Origin: CAJBLF01 sp041663325
Lineage (GTDB): Bacteria; Patescibacteriota; Gracilibacteria; Absconditabacterales; Absconditicoccaceae
Direction: 5' to 3'
Assembly: GCA_041663325.1 (NCBI GenBank)
Contig: JBAZRN010000012.1
Coordinates: 1 to 36,409 of the forward strand
Length of the DNA: 36,409 bases
Shown here: one piece after another, positions 1 to 11,674 of the stretch
How the letters are laid out: every line of letters begins with the position of its first letter
Numbering within the stretch: position 1 is the first letter of the stretch
Made by a program: the position numbers and the translations under genes
Notes under the pieces: generated by a model
The model's input: the letters and a program-made list of their open reading frames with translations, nothing else
The model's database searches: none
Told to the model about the DNA's origin: nothing

Positions 1-3000
1 TGCAGTAAATGCAGTAATGATAATTATGGATCATTCTCCTGCAGTCTTTCCTTCCTCTGTCCAAAACTTCCGATCTTTCCCATCCCAGCATTTAAGATAC
101 CAAATATTTATATGGATATGTCGCACATAGATCTTGGTATGGATATCGTATTGCCGAAAATCAATTTTGTGCCGATCAAAATACCACTACCGCAATTGCC
201 AGATCTTCCTGAACCACCAGCAATAGAAGTAGATCGAAATATTTTGTATGGATTAGATATTGATTTCTTCCAAGGAATGTCATTGCCAACTATCCCTGTA
301 ATCCCAGAACCGCCAACCTTACCAGAGCCGCCATCATTTATCCCAAGCATCAAGATGGATTTGCCAGTCTTGCCGCCAGCGCCGAAGATCCCAAAAATAT
401 TACCAGAAATCAACGCCATTCTCAATGTAGCAAAATTTATCGGAAAAGTATTCTGTATCGTCAAATGAGGAATCGGTCTTGTAGGAGAAAAATGAGTCAA
501 ATGAAAGATTGAACAGATAACTCAGAGGACATGGAATGTTCCAATTTTCGATTATTTTAATCTGACCACAACATTCAAGGATCCGCCGCTTCAATGATTT
601 GATTACAAACTCGACGCATATGCTACGCTTAAATTTAATTTTGACGGTGTCTATGATGTCTTCAATAATATAGCACAGACAGCAAACGGTTTTGTTTCCC
701 AAAAAGTAGAAGCGCCTATCCAAAAAGCGGTAGATCGAACAACAGAAAATGCAAACAACAATGCTATCGTGACAGGAATTTTAAATCCTATAGAAAATTT
801 TGATCAGAATATAAATTTCAATGGCTATCTACCAAAAGAGACCGGAGAAATGATGGAGTACAAAACCGCGTATAACCAGCTGAAACAATGATTGATACTT
901 TTTGAAAATAGTTCACTCACGGACAAGGCGATGAACGATAAAGTCAAAACTATTTTAGCTACGGTAGAAAACAAATCAATCATCCAGCCAGCTACTAGTC
1001 AGATACAGCAAGTAGAAAAGTCCGCACAAAAAATCATCGATGATAAAATCAAAGAGAATCAGTCCACTCAAAAAGAAATCCAGGATTATGATAATTTTAT
1101 CAAAAAGATAAGAGATAATCAGATAGCGTTAGTAGCCGAAAAAACGCTCTCGGCAAGCCTTACAACACCGCTCTTGACGATAGATGCTCAAACCAAAAAT
1201 ATCTTGCAATCACAGGAAGATCCAAACAAAACATATCTCACACTCAATAAAAGAATGGTGCAAGGATATTTGGATGCAGTAAATAACGATGGTCCAGAAA
1301 AATTAAACATGTCTCAAGCCACCTATAATAAATCCAAAAAATATTTGGAGACAACGAAAGAAAAAATAGATACGAACTTGTTGGCGTATAGCGACAAACC
1401 ATTGCTTGCCCAATCCACCTGTACAAATTGCTCAACTAACGCAGCAGAAAATAATTACAGCGCTGACATTTCAGCATACGTAAATGGAGTCTTTATCGAA
1501 TCTTACAGCGGAGACCAAAACTCCAGTAGCAGCGTAAAAAATATGGTCAACACGGTAAGTTCAGCGCAGCACGTACAAAACGTACAACAAAGCTATACAA
1601 CAAATACCGATCTTAATAATGATACATTCTCTGACATCCTCATGTACGATTCCAATACTATCTACGTCAAATACGCGCAACAACAATCTGAAAACTTTTC
1701 TAAGTGATGAAACACACTGACAACATATTACAATAAATTTTATAGCTATGAAAGTGAACATCCATGAACGCGGATAAACCCGCAGAATCGAATCATCAAA
1801 TCACTTGATCAGCTGAGAAGCAATAGTGATGCGTATGGATATATGAAGATTAGCGACATCACGATCAAAGTAGTAGACCAAAACAAAGAACCAAAAAATT
1901 TCAAAACTGAAGGACAAACATTCGACAATCTTCAACTTTCATGGAAAAATAACGCAACACTGGGAGAGCCGGTAAATGGCTATATTATCAAAGTAAGTAA
2001 TAAAATAGATGACAAGGATACACCAAGCAGTTTCTGGGATATTTTCTCAACAACGCCAAAACCAAAATATATTATAGTGCTGCCAAAGGATACAGATTAC
2101 ACAGGAGGAATGATCACTATAGACGAAAACCTAGTCAAAAAGCGCATAATTAGTCAATTATGAAATAGCATCTTAGCAATAGAATATTATAATCCGTCAC
2201 AAGAAAAGATTAGTGTGACATTCAAAAACTTGCCAAGAAAATGGCTGTACACAAGTCTGGCAACGCTGACAATCACGCAAAAAGATTTGACCAACAGTCA
2301 GCAAAAATCACTCACTCTGTACAAAAAAACATCTCCGCGATCCAATCAAACCGTTGCAGGAATGCAAAATATCGGAGATACTGCAGCTCCTGTAGGAGAA
2401 ATAATGTTATGGAGAAATATGACCAATGAGGTGGTAAGCACAGGAAACACTCATGAAGGATACATCAATACCAACTATACACTCAAATCTTTACGAACTG
2501 ACAATGTTGTTGTTTCTAAGATGATCATCCAAAAAGATGGAGTGACAATTTTCGAAAAAGATAATCAATCTCAGACGGGAACAATCGACGTAGGATGACT
2601 CTTCTTTACCTGAACTACCAAACAAAATTATGACTTCATCGCAATAGATCAAAACAATAATATCGCAAAAGAGCAGGTAACATTGAATATAAAGATACCA
2701 GATATAGAAGTCATTGACCTCAAAAAAAGCGGAGAAACAACAGCAGATATCATTGCCAAGATTAGTAATGATCTGGACGAGGGAATGGTTATTTTCCAGA
2801 GACTGAGAAATGGAATACGAAAAAATATAGCATGATCAAACCAAAACGCAAATGGCGGATTTAGCCTTTCACCAAAAAAAACCATCATCACCTGATGAAT
2901 ATTTACAATAGGAAACGATATCGGACTTTACGACAATCAAGGCAATGAATTAGCTACCATAGATCCGAAAACTGGTGAAATAAAAATCAAGCAATGATTC

Positions 3001-3402
3001 GAAAATAAAATAAAAATACATCTCAGTTTCACCACACATACTCCTGTGATCGAACTCAGAGATACCATAAACAATATAACGTTATTCCAAATAGTATTGC
3101 CGATAGAATCAATTACCAATATCCAAATGAATGACGGCAAACCAAATTACGAACAGCTTCAACTTCCTGACGGACAGTTTGGTGATTTCAATAATGGCTA
3201 CTGCATCAAAAACAATAAAAACGATTGCATCCTTTACACAAATGATGTATGAGCAATATATATTCCTGGTATCTATGCAAACACCTTGGTAGGAGAATAT
3301 ATATTTGATAAAACAAGCAAGAACACTACATTGGTGGTCAAAGACCAAAACAACAAACCCATCACCACCCTCACCGTAAAAATAAAACCTAGCAGTAAGT
3401 AA
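1..3402 (+). CDS. Large surface/secreted protein, 5'-truncated by the window, FG-GAP-like motif
   Basis: The open frame runs from base 1 to TAA at 3402, giving 1133 visible residues; the start lies outside the window. It is continuous only if about 16 in-frame TGA codons are read as Gly (for example 466, 889, 1705, 1708, 2161, 2596, 2893). Residues about 20-145 are rich in Pro with hydrophobic residues (repeated P-x-P and LPEPP patterns). A Gln/Lys-rich, probably helical stretch follows. Near residue 537 is DLNNDTFSDIL, a calcium-loop pattern typical of FG-GAP/VCBS beta-propeller repeats. The C-terminal third has the alternating pattern of beta-sandwich adhesin domains and no membrane anchor. 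No exact family is recognised. The secreted and pilin-like neighbours suggest an extracellular adhesive or structural role, which is inference. Confidence 0.8.
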
Positions 3403-3446
3403 AAAAACGCAAACACAAAAAGATATTAACAGAAATAATAATGTCG

Positions 3447-3479
3447 AAAGAAACGCCTAGCCAGCGAGGCGATAAAAAA
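3447..3479. repeat. Dispersed GC-rich repeat, copy 1
   Basis: The core AGAAACGCCTAGCCAGCGAG is followed by GCGATA and an A-run. A near-identical copy is at 12129-12161 with three substitutions. CGCCT and AGGCG can pair around an 8-nt loop. It stands out against the AT-rich spacer between two secreted-protein genes. Confidence 0.6.
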
Positions 3480-3499
3480 TTTATTATCATTTGTTTAAC

Positions 3500-4369
3500 A
3501 TGAAAAGAACCCTAGCAGCCATAGCAATCACCTCCATAGCACTCACCAGCAGCGTTTTAGCTGCAGATTGTAATTTGGTAGTTGGAGAAAATATTGATGC
3601 TATAGCAAAAAACTATGATATGAATTATAAAAAATATGAAACAGTTATCCCGCTGCCAAGTTTCAAACAAGCGCTTATCAATCTCAAAGCATATTGTTGT
3701 TCACAAGTAATCCAAAAATCATGTACACAAGAAGAAAAAGACACTGCAAAACAATTAAAATATCCAGAAAGCGCATATTTTTTTGATCATCTCTTGGATA
3801 TCGCTATGAGAAGATTGGATGGTATACAAAATTTGGCATATGGCTTAGATCTTGATCCTACATGATTGGCGCGAAGAGCATATATCACAGAAGCAGCAAA
3901 CAATCCAATGTGAACTCAAGCAATGCAGTTAGAAGCAAAATATAAAGAATACCGAAAATTAAATACAAAAAGAAATATAGATATAGTGATTGCCAATTAT
4001 GATAAGAACAATCTTGCCACGCTTTCATTAGGAGATAAATACAATACTCTTTGTGAGATAATAAAAAATATGTATGAAGAAGTGCAAACAGACAATAGGA
4101 CTATTATTTGATGATATGGCGACAAAAACAGTTTTTTCAATGGCTGTGAAAATCTCATCAACGATAGGGTAAAAAGAGAGAATGGATATGTTAAAATACT
4201 TATGATACAAAAATCAAATAAATTACTCGACGAAACCACCAAAGCCTATACCAAAAAACATTTTGTAGAAGAAAAACTTATGGCATTGTGGACACTGGTA
4301 GCTAAAGTCAAAGACATGTTTCAGACCATAGTCCAACAAGCCCCTGCTTCCAAATCCTGCAGCAAATAG
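3500..4369 (+). CDS. Secreted Cys-containing protein of unknown family
   Basis: 289 residues using code 25, with in-frame TGA at 3863, 3911, 4109 and 4112. The ATG at 3500 is chosen because it gives a compact signal peptide: MKR, a hydrophobic core, then VLA|AD with cleavage near residue 21. A TTG three codons upstream is possible but unnecessary. The mature part is mostly helical and Lys/Glu-rich, with several Cys (a CC pair, KSC, LCEII, GCEN, SCSK at the C-terminus) that could form disulfides outside the cell. No catalytic motif is recognised. It lies between the large surface protein and the pilin-like gene on the same strand, about 100 bases from each, so it probably belongs to the same export or appendage system. 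Confidence 0.8.
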
Positions 4370-4373
4370 GCGA

Positions 4374-4446
4374 AAAGCCCCTTTGATAAAGTGAAGTCAT
4401 ACGGAATCCCGCAAGGCGGGAGGGGGAAACAAAAGGGGGGTTTTGT
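4374..4446. repeat. Palindromic element / possible terminator after the secreted-protein gene
   Basis: CCCGC-AAG-GCGGG forms an inner hairpin (4408-4420). Outside it, AAAAGCCCCTTT (from 4374) can pair with AAAGGGG...TTTT (to about 4444). The start, AGCCCCTTTGATAAAG, resembles the sequence embedded in the RNase H-like gene near 34453. It may terminate the upstream gene or be a REP-like element. Confidence 0.5.
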
Positions 4447-4479
4447 TAAGCTATATCACTTTTATCACTAAATTTACAA

Positions 4480-4959
4480 ATGAAAAAATCATTCATCTGA
4501 CTTTTCATCACATTTCTCTTCGGATTCAACATCCTTCTTCCTATCTTCGCGCAGACACCCAACGACTTTGAAATCATCCCAAAAGCATCAAGCTGAGGTG
4601 CAGTAGAAAATGCCGTAGACACCGTAGGAGCAAGTTGAGGCAATGTACGAGACAATTACAACGCGCAAGCAAAAATATTAGCAGAAAAAGGGGTAGGAGA
4701 TCAGATAGCATCATGAATTATGACACGAGATACACTCCTAGATTATGTTGTCTATCTTGTAAGGTTTCTCTCTCAGATAGGGATAGTGATAGGAGTAGTG
4801 ATGATCATCTACGCAGGATATCTTTATGCAAGCAGCATCTTCAGCGCTTCAAATATGTCCAAAGGAAAATCAGCAATCACTAACGCCATCATAGGAGTAT
4901 TAGTTATAGCATTTTCCTATGCAATTATGAAACTACTCACCAGCGCATTTTTGTCATAA
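4480..4959 (+). CDS. Type IV secretion pilin-like protein (two C-terminal membrane helices)
   Basis: 159 residues, with TGA-Gly codons at 4498, 4594, 4633 and 4711. The N-terminus (MKKSF, hydrophobic run, ending IFAQ) is a signal peptide. The second half has two membrane helices: VRFLSQIGIVIGVVMIIYAGYLYASS and, after the polar turn SNMSKGKSAITNA, IIGVLVIAFSYAIMKLLTSAF. This arrangement, helix / G-Y-LY-S / K-GK loop / helix, is that of the CPR and mycoplasma T4SS pilin family (Mbov_0395-like) and of VirB2/TrbC pilins. The family call is from pattern, not from a search. It is probably assembled in or across the membrane as the subunit of an appendage. Secreted genes surround it. Confidence 0.78.
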
Positions 4960-4997
4960 AATGTTTTACAACACTCAAAACGGACTAGTATCAAACA

Positions 4998-7040
4998 TTA
5001 TTTCGAATTCTCTATCTTAGTCTCAAGTTCAAGACTCATTTTATTCATATCAAACAACGCCACACGAAGATTTTCCCAAAACAATTGATTGTCCGTAAGG
5101 AAATCAATCATATTTTGCACAAATCAAATATTAGATCATTGAACATATGTTTTCTGGATGCTCTCGATCATTTCATTAGATATCCTTGTAGATGTAGTAG
5201 CTGCAGCCGCAAAATTTGCAATATTAGCATCGACATCACTGAGAGAAGTAGCTTGTTCAAGTGTTGCTTTATTTTTGATAGGATCAGAAATGATGATATA
5301 CTTATTATAGTCATCCGCTTCAGGAGCGCTGGTATTCATATCAAGCACGCCAAGATCCAAATCCATATTTGCTTGTATCTCTTCTTGGGTTTTTATAGTG
5401 GCGCTTTTCTGCGCAAATACAGGTTTAAATCCAACCTGCAGTTTAAAAGCAAAATTATCAGCAAATTTTATTTTGATATTTCCGTCCAAAAATTCTTTGG
5501 TTTTGGAAAACTTTACCATCTGACCGCTATCTCTGAGTCACTCCAAGACATCAGATATCTCCTGGAAGATCGCTTGGATACTAAAGACTTTTTTTCATGG
5601 AACCACTGTCTTTGTCTCTACAGGAACTTTACAAAATTTGATACGGAACATATCTTCTATCTTCGCCCATCCTGCGCCGTTTGGTCACGCAATCAAAAAA
5701 CAGGTGCAATCAGACACACAGAGAAGTTTATCTTGAAGTGGCAAGGCATCACATGTCTGGATACAGGATTTACTACATTGCAATTCACATTTCACTTGTT
5801 GATCTAAAGGCAAACCATTGCAGCTGTATTCACAAGTTCATGGAGCAGCCTCACCAAAAGCTTGTTCAGCATAACTATTAGCGACATGCTCAGCATAACC
5901 AGGATCTGATGTATTTCATCATGGTGGCAAAACAGTTTTATCATGAAATTTTTTTAGTAGCTCAGCATCCAGTACATCGTTGATACTAGCGGTATCGATA
6001 AATTTTTGGAGACCGGATATATATGCTTCTGGAGTTTCAAGAACAGGTTGTTCTTCTTTGATAACTGCCGTATCCGAAGAGAGACATTGATTTCAAAAAA
6101 CAAGCGCTGCGCCAGCGATTGACGATGGAGAATCTACTTTATTAGTTTTATCAATAAAGGCTTGTATCTCTTCATCATCAGTTGGTGAAATAGTTTTCTG
6201 AGTTTGAGCAATAATGGAAGAGGAACTATCATTAGGAGATGAAGATCATCATGCAGATGGTGTAGTTCATATAGGTACTCATGTAGTGCCAGGAAACGAT
6301 CCTCATCCACCTCAGAGCTGGTATGAACTCTGGTCAGACAAAGAAGAAAGATCACTGCCATTTTGAGTAGAAGATGATTGAGCTACAGGTAGTCTATAAA
6401 ACAAAACTTCTGGACTCTCTTTAAAATTTTCAAACAAGATTTTTCCAATCTGATTGATATCATAGAGAAGATCAAACGAACTATCATCTAAGGTTCCATT
6501 CCACAAAAGATCAGATCAAAAATTATCTTCATTGAGTGTAGAAAGAGCGTAAGCGTTACTATATCCATCATAATACACCTTATTTATCTCGTTATTGAGG
6601 CTAGCTATTTGATCAACAGTAGCAGCGACGAGGATGTTTTTACAAGCAAAAAATTTGGCATAACTTTGATTTATCTGTTTAGAGGTTGGTGTTTTAGTTC
6701 ATTCAGGCAGAATCTGATCAAATGTTTGTTTAAACGAAGCATTTGAATTATAAAGAACATTGATAAAATCAATATTTTCTATATGAGAACACTCATTATA
6801 ATATGTTTTAAGATAATCAAAAGAAGTAGTGGTAGACGAAATCTCTTTATCTTTTGCGAGTTTCAATGCTTTGGAATAGATATTACTCACAACAGGCTTC
6901 CCTTCAAACAAATCTCACATACTAAAGACATCAGTCTTCATCTGATCTATCGCTTGAGAAATATCAACAGCAAAAACTGAGGAACAGGTTCCGATAAGCA
7001 GCAAACAAAATGCTATGGATGTTCTATTGAGATTGAACAT
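4998..7040 (-). CDS. Large exported Cys-rich protein, unknown family
   Basis: 680 residues read with code 25; it ends at TAA 4998 and starts at ATG 7040. The N-terminus (MFNLNRTSIAF, hydrophobic core, SVFA|VD) is a signal peptide of about 24 residues. Residues about 30-220 are helical. Residues about 225-290 are a Ser/Gly/Thr/Pro linker with several TGA-encoded glycines. Residues about 400-470 hold a dense Cys cluster (CEYSC, CELQCSKSC, CDAL, CVSDCTC) like small disulfide-rich extracellular modules. The rest is mixed, with a Lys/Gln-rich helical C-terminus. Its start overlaps the end of the upstream gene by 17 bases, so the two are probably co-translated. No enzyme motif is seen. It faces the pilin gene tail to tail, 38 bases away. 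Confidence 0.8.
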
Positions 7041-8136
7041 TTCTCAGCTTATCATATAAAGTATATATGGACGGCGCTATTTTAGCCAGATTTTTTCAAA
7101 ATCCATCCAAATCTTCCTGATACATAGAAAATCCTACATGAAATGGGAATGCCATATAGGTATCACGCATCATTCTCAAACTCAAGGATAACGCAGTTTT
7201 GGACCAGATATATTCTGAAGAAAATTTTTTAAAAATAGTAGAATAACTAGTAGTGGTAAGCGATGGATATTTTTGAAGCATTATCATATAATAGCCCTCA
7301 AACAAACGGTAATAGAAAAGTTCATTATAGAGGAGGTTAACAAAAGATATCATAGATGCTCAGCCATCTTTTAACCCACAATAAAAAAGATTTATTTGGG
7401 TATTGTTTACAGAAGAGCAAGAAGGATCGTCTGTATTGGGAACAAGAGTTAGTAGTGTATCAGTATTGAAAATTTGCACCTCACTCAAAATATTTCTGAC
7501 ACTTTTGACATACGACTTCATCATCCTGCATGTTTTAGGATATGGATGATCGGTATTATCACAAAGATCAATACCAAAATATGCTTTGGAATATGGATTT
7601 ACCACATCTTTTTCCAAATCAGCTTCACTCTTATAGCTGACAATGCTTCCATACAAACCCGATTGTTTTATGTTTATATAATCATTCATGATACTATTGA
7701 AAAGTTTTGGTATGTTTTTAGAGAGATCACAATCATTGCTAAAAGAAGCGCTGCTGCAAAGATCTACTGAATATCACTCATCAGTCACAATATCAGTAAA
7801 TCACAATTGTTTAAAACTCGCGCGTTTAAAATAATCTTCCTTAGTAAAATATGGTGAAGATTGTCCTAGATTACTGCAAAGCAAATGGACAAAAGCAGAT
7901 TGTTGAGCATTATAGACAAAGCTATCTTGGGTAAATGCTGAAGAATTTAAAACGGCGGCGCAATAATCACGGATAAGTGTCACCAACTGACCAGGATTAC
8001 TATCTATTTGATTATATAAAGTATTGATAACTGTATCCATAGGCGTAGCAGCTGATACCATAGTATAAGAAAAACAGAGACAAGCAACAATCGTCACTAC
8101 TATCATTCTCATCAGTTGTTTTCTTGTACTAATCAT
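7024..8136 (-). CDS. Exported Cys-containing protein, unknown family
   Basis: 370 residues ending at TAG 7024. The ATG at 8136 is chosen because it lies 24 bases after the upstream gene's stop and gives a good signal peptide (MISTRKQLMR, hydrophobic stretch, MVSA|AT). An ATG at 8172 would overlap the upstream gene. The mature protein is helical, with paired Cys (RDYC, LLCSN, LCSS, NDCD, LCDN, KTCRM, PSCSS, YCGL), as expected for disulfides outside the cell. In-frame TGA-Gly codons are at 7096, 7360, 7774 and 7801. It sits in a minus-strand run of four exported proteins. Function unknown. Confidence 0.78.
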
Positions 8137-8159
8137 CAAGAATATATAAAATAAAATAG

Positions 8160-9698
8160 CTATTTGCTGCATTGAAGTTTAGCGGCAGCTCATAAGCTTG
8201 TCAAAAGGCTTGTCTCTTTTTCTTTATCACCAAGTATATTGTTTTTTATGCCAGCGATTTGATTTCCCAAGACCGTAAATGCCGGAGTAATATCTTTGAC
8301 TTCAGCAAAAGTAGCAAGCTCAATATCCATAGCTTGATTTGCAAAGACATCACCGATATACTGATTCATCATGGACGTAAAAGCATCTTGTGAGGAATTA
8401 TATGATGCTTCAGTAGATGTTATTTTTTGTATTTTTTCTCTCGTCAAAAATATATCGTTCGTAACAAGTTTCCATGATCTCACAGCGCCAGAAGCTATAG
8501 CAGAGGCAACATCACCTATTCATGCTCAGATATCTTTGACGGTACTAGCATTGCCATTACTTTCATTATAATTTACATCTATAAACTTTCATGGAGTAAT
8601 TTTTCTGGTTCCGTATATAGATAGTAAAAGTTCAGCTTCTCTTGTTTTAAAGTCTGTAGATTGGTTTTTTGAAAATAGTTGTCCAAGCCTATCTATTGCA
8701 GACAAAAAAGTTTTTTTACTATCTGAGAGAGAACTTTTGATATTTACTCAAATGGTTTTCATATTGTTAGTAAATTTTTTAAGAGCAGAATCACAAGGAT
8801 TAATAAGCCCTCTCGCGCAATTATAATCACGTTTGATAGTTCACATAGCGCCAGTGCTAAACACAATAGTCACACCATCCATACCTCATCTGCTAATATC
8901 GTCAAACTGACTCGTGCTGTCAAAATACAAAAAAGTTTTGGCAGACGAAAGCATCTGCGTAAGCAAAGAAGTAACATTGTTATATAAAGCGCCATTTTTT
9001 ATCTGAGATCATTCATCGAATAATCATGCATCTCTATATTTTTTGATGATCGCTTGCATGACCTGAAGATTTTCTGGATTTATTTTTTCGTACCATCATC
9101 ATCACAGTCCAAGCTCATATTTTTTGTCACTGACTTGCGATTCCAGTTCTTCGATAAGTTTATTGTCTCTGAGAAACACTTTATTTTTTGCCAATAAAAC
9201 AGTTCATCACATCACATCCTTGCCTCCTGCAAAATTCACCGGATTGGCAAAAATAGCAGTACTCGCCAGTCCAAATTTTATTTTTTGTGAAATGTTTCTA
9301 GCAAGTTTGTCCACAACGGTTTTCACCGGCGGAGTGAATACATTTCATTGAAATCGATTGGGATTAATATATTGACCGAGATATTCTCCTTGTGTTCACA
9401 TAGTTTTGATGCTGTTAGTCATCTCTCTGACAAAATCCATCAACAAAGTAAGGGGCTCCGATGCAGTTCAACAAATAGTGGAAGTCGCACAATAAGCCTG
9501 TTCAATAGCCAACGCTTCAGCAGTAGCCTTAGCAGCAATACAAAATTTATCTTGAGATCAATCTTTACAAAATATCTGAGTTCCATATCTATTGTAATAT
9601 TGTCCACTCGCAGCAAAAGAAAAGTTACCGACAAAAGAAAAACTACCCACAAGCGTGATCACTATTCAGACGATATATTGAGGTAGTCGCTTCTTCAT
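8160..9698 (-). CDS. Exported 512-aa protein, unknown family
   Basis: Starts at ATG 9698 with signal peptide MKKRLPQYIVGIVITLVGSF...SFAA|SG and ends at TAG 8160 after LQCSK. The frame is open throughout when TGA is Gly (for example 9666, 9558, 9468, 9396, three in a row at 9096-9102, 8589, 8520, 8190). The N-terminal part has Cys-pair segments (IFCKDG, FCIAAKA, AYCATSTIC). The middle and C-terminal parts are helical. There is no recognisable catalytic or binding motif. It is likely part of the same surface assembly as its neighbours; the role is unknown. Confidence 0.78.
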
Positions 9699-9725
9699 AT
9701 ACACAACAAGAATAAAAATTCGTAG

Positions 9726-9742
9726 GGGCGATTATCAATCGC
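9726..9742. repeat. Hairpin GGCGATT-ATC-AATCGCC
   Basis: A perfect 7-bp palindrome in the 107-base gap between two minus-strand genes, followed at 9758 by another CAATCGCCT half. No T-run follows in either direction, so it is more likely a REP-like element or a processing/attenuation hairpin than a classical terminator. Confidence 0.45.
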
Positions 9743-9805
9743 CTAAAAATAATTTCAATCGCCTATTAAATATAAAAGAATTCCATCGTTTTTCACTTTT
9801 CACTT

Positions 9806-11308
9806 TTAGTTTTTCGTTAAATTTGTTATTTTAGCTTCCAATATCGACTGCTCTGTAGCATTATCACAGATACTCAACGCCTTTACATAATATTCCTTAG
9901 CCAGAGCAGATTGTTTGAGAGAAAAATAATAATCACCGAGCAGATGGTATAAGTGAGATTGATGATATTTGTCGGTCAGATATAAAAGTTTTTGTCCCAT
10001 TCAAGATAAATTTTGTTTCGCTAATTGCAATCATACCTCACCATACGTGCACACATCGGCTTGACTACCCGTAAAAAAAATGGAACATTTTCCTAAATAT
10101 AAATCAGCCAATTGCGGAGTATCAAAATATAATGCAAAAGGTTTTCCTGAACGAAAAGGAATATAAAACATCTGATCAAAAAACAACGCAAAATCTGATG
10201 ATTGAAGATCAGATTGTCCGAGAATATTTTGTCGGATACGCACCATATTAGAACTATCTTCTCCCTGAATATATCCCAGAAGCATATATCTATACACATC
10301 AGTTTGAAGTTTAGGATCAGTCACTTGATTGAGATACAAAATAGATTGTTCATAGTCGCCATATCGATAATAGCTGACACCTATCAGAAATTTATAGAGT
10401 GAGGCATTGCTGGTATCAAAGTCAGCGAGCTTGAGAAAATAGTCCTTAGCGGCTTCTCGATTATGAGTCAGAAAGTTTGCATAAGCAAGCACTTGATACG
10501 GAAGCACATAATCATTGTTGGTAATCAAAGCGTGCAAAGCAAGTCTCTTAGCAAAAGAGAAATATCAGTTTTTGAGCAAAGTAAGCGCAACCAAGCCATC
10601 TCTATAATACAGCGGCGGATTTTTTATTTTTACAAAAGTAGCTAATGCGGCTTCATAGGAAGTTTTGAAGTCTTTGTAGCGAGGATCTACTATTTTGGAA
10701 AATGAAGCTGAAGCTCCGGAATAATCATATATCCAAAGTGATTTGAGTCCATTATAAAATAATTCATCATCTTGCGTAAGCATATCACGAGCTCTATAAT
10801 CTTTAATTAAAACAAAGACTTCATCCAATGAATTAACGCTATCAAGACCGATATCAGAATCATGGAAACGTGTATATATCACCTGACGTGGATCAATCTT
10901 TACCTTGAAATAATCACCCTCTTGTTGCACCAAAAGTGCAAGGTACTGATTGGCTTTATCAAACTGATAATATTGAAGAAATTTTTCTACCAAGGGTTGA
11001 AGCAATTCAGGATTTTTATTTTTAGTATAAAGATATTCCAAAACATTGAGATCCTGAAATATTTCTGAATTTCCCAGTGTCTGATGAATCGCTCCAGAGA
11101 CCATAGAACTTACATCGCCAATAGGCGCAACCGTATGAGTTGGCGCATCGACAGGTTCTTGTAATAGAGCGGCAGAAGAAGAGATAGTTTTATTTTGCGT
11201 ATTCAAAACCTGATCAGAAAACGCTCCATCCAAAAAGAGTATTACCAACCAGAAACACAAAACCATCAATCAGACTATCGTCACGTTATTCATTTTATAC
11301 GACTTCAT
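9806..11308 (-). CDS. Membrane-anchored TPR-repeat protein
   Basis: 500 residues from ATG 11308 (MKSYKMNNVT) to TAA 9806. One hydrophobic helix, residues about 7-27 (IVGLMVLCFWLVILFLDGAF), is an uncleaved anchor or signal. The rest is soluble. Several segments fit the TPR pattern, clearest at the C-terminus (HLYHLLGDYYFSLKQ, ALAKEYYVKALSI) and in the middle (LIGVSYYRYGDYEQSILYLNQ, ASASFSKIVDPRYKDFKTSY). TGA-Gly codons are at 11270, 10565, 10031 and 10001. TPR proteins scaffold multiprotein assemblies. Being first in the minus-strand row of exported proteins, it may organise them; that is inference. Confidence 0.78.
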
Positions 11309-11674
11309 GGACTAGATATATTACAAAATAAATTATTCTGATTTTTATATTCTCCGTTCATCCTACTTTCTAAATTCTGCTTTCTAAATTCTGCTTTCTA
11401 AATTCATTTTCCTTTCTAAATTCTGCTTTCTAAATTCTGATTTCTAAATTCTGTTTTCTAAATTCTGTTTTCTAAATTCCGCTTTCTAAATTCTAAATTC
11501 ATTATATTCCAAATCAGCTAAAAAGCCAAAAAAACAAGTGATTTCACCAAAGAAAATTTGACAAAAAACAAAAGATGAAAAAATAGTTGACTTATACGGG
11601 CAAATAAATATATAAAAGAAAATAAATAAAAGGAAGCCCGATGCCCAGTAGGGAAAAATAAAAAATATAAAAAA
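11309..11674. other. Gene-free spacer between divergent genes
   Basis: 366 bases without a supported gene. The upstream half holds the TTTCTAAATTCTG tandem repeat. The rest is A-rich. The two flanking genes diverge from here, so their promoters should lie here, but no clear -35/-10 pair stands out. Confidence 0.6.
11370..11510. repeat. Tandem repeat of about 13 bases (TTTCTAAATTCTG), block 1
   Basis: About nine copies of TTTCTAAATTCTG with variation in the last bases (CTG, CTGA, CTGT, CCG, CATT). The same unit forms the block at 23530-23690, between rplC and rpsJ, and short partial blocks occur at 18016-18066. Confidence 0.85.

Noticed and set aside
5085..5807. 240-codon open frame on the + strand
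   Set aside because: Antisense to the 680-aa exported protein, whose frame has a signal peptide and regular Cys motifs; the + frame has no such features.
1..11308. Cluster of pseudogenes broken by TGA
   Set aside because: The same frame continues across every TGA, and TGA also occupies invariant Gly in ribosomal proteins; this is recoding, not decay.
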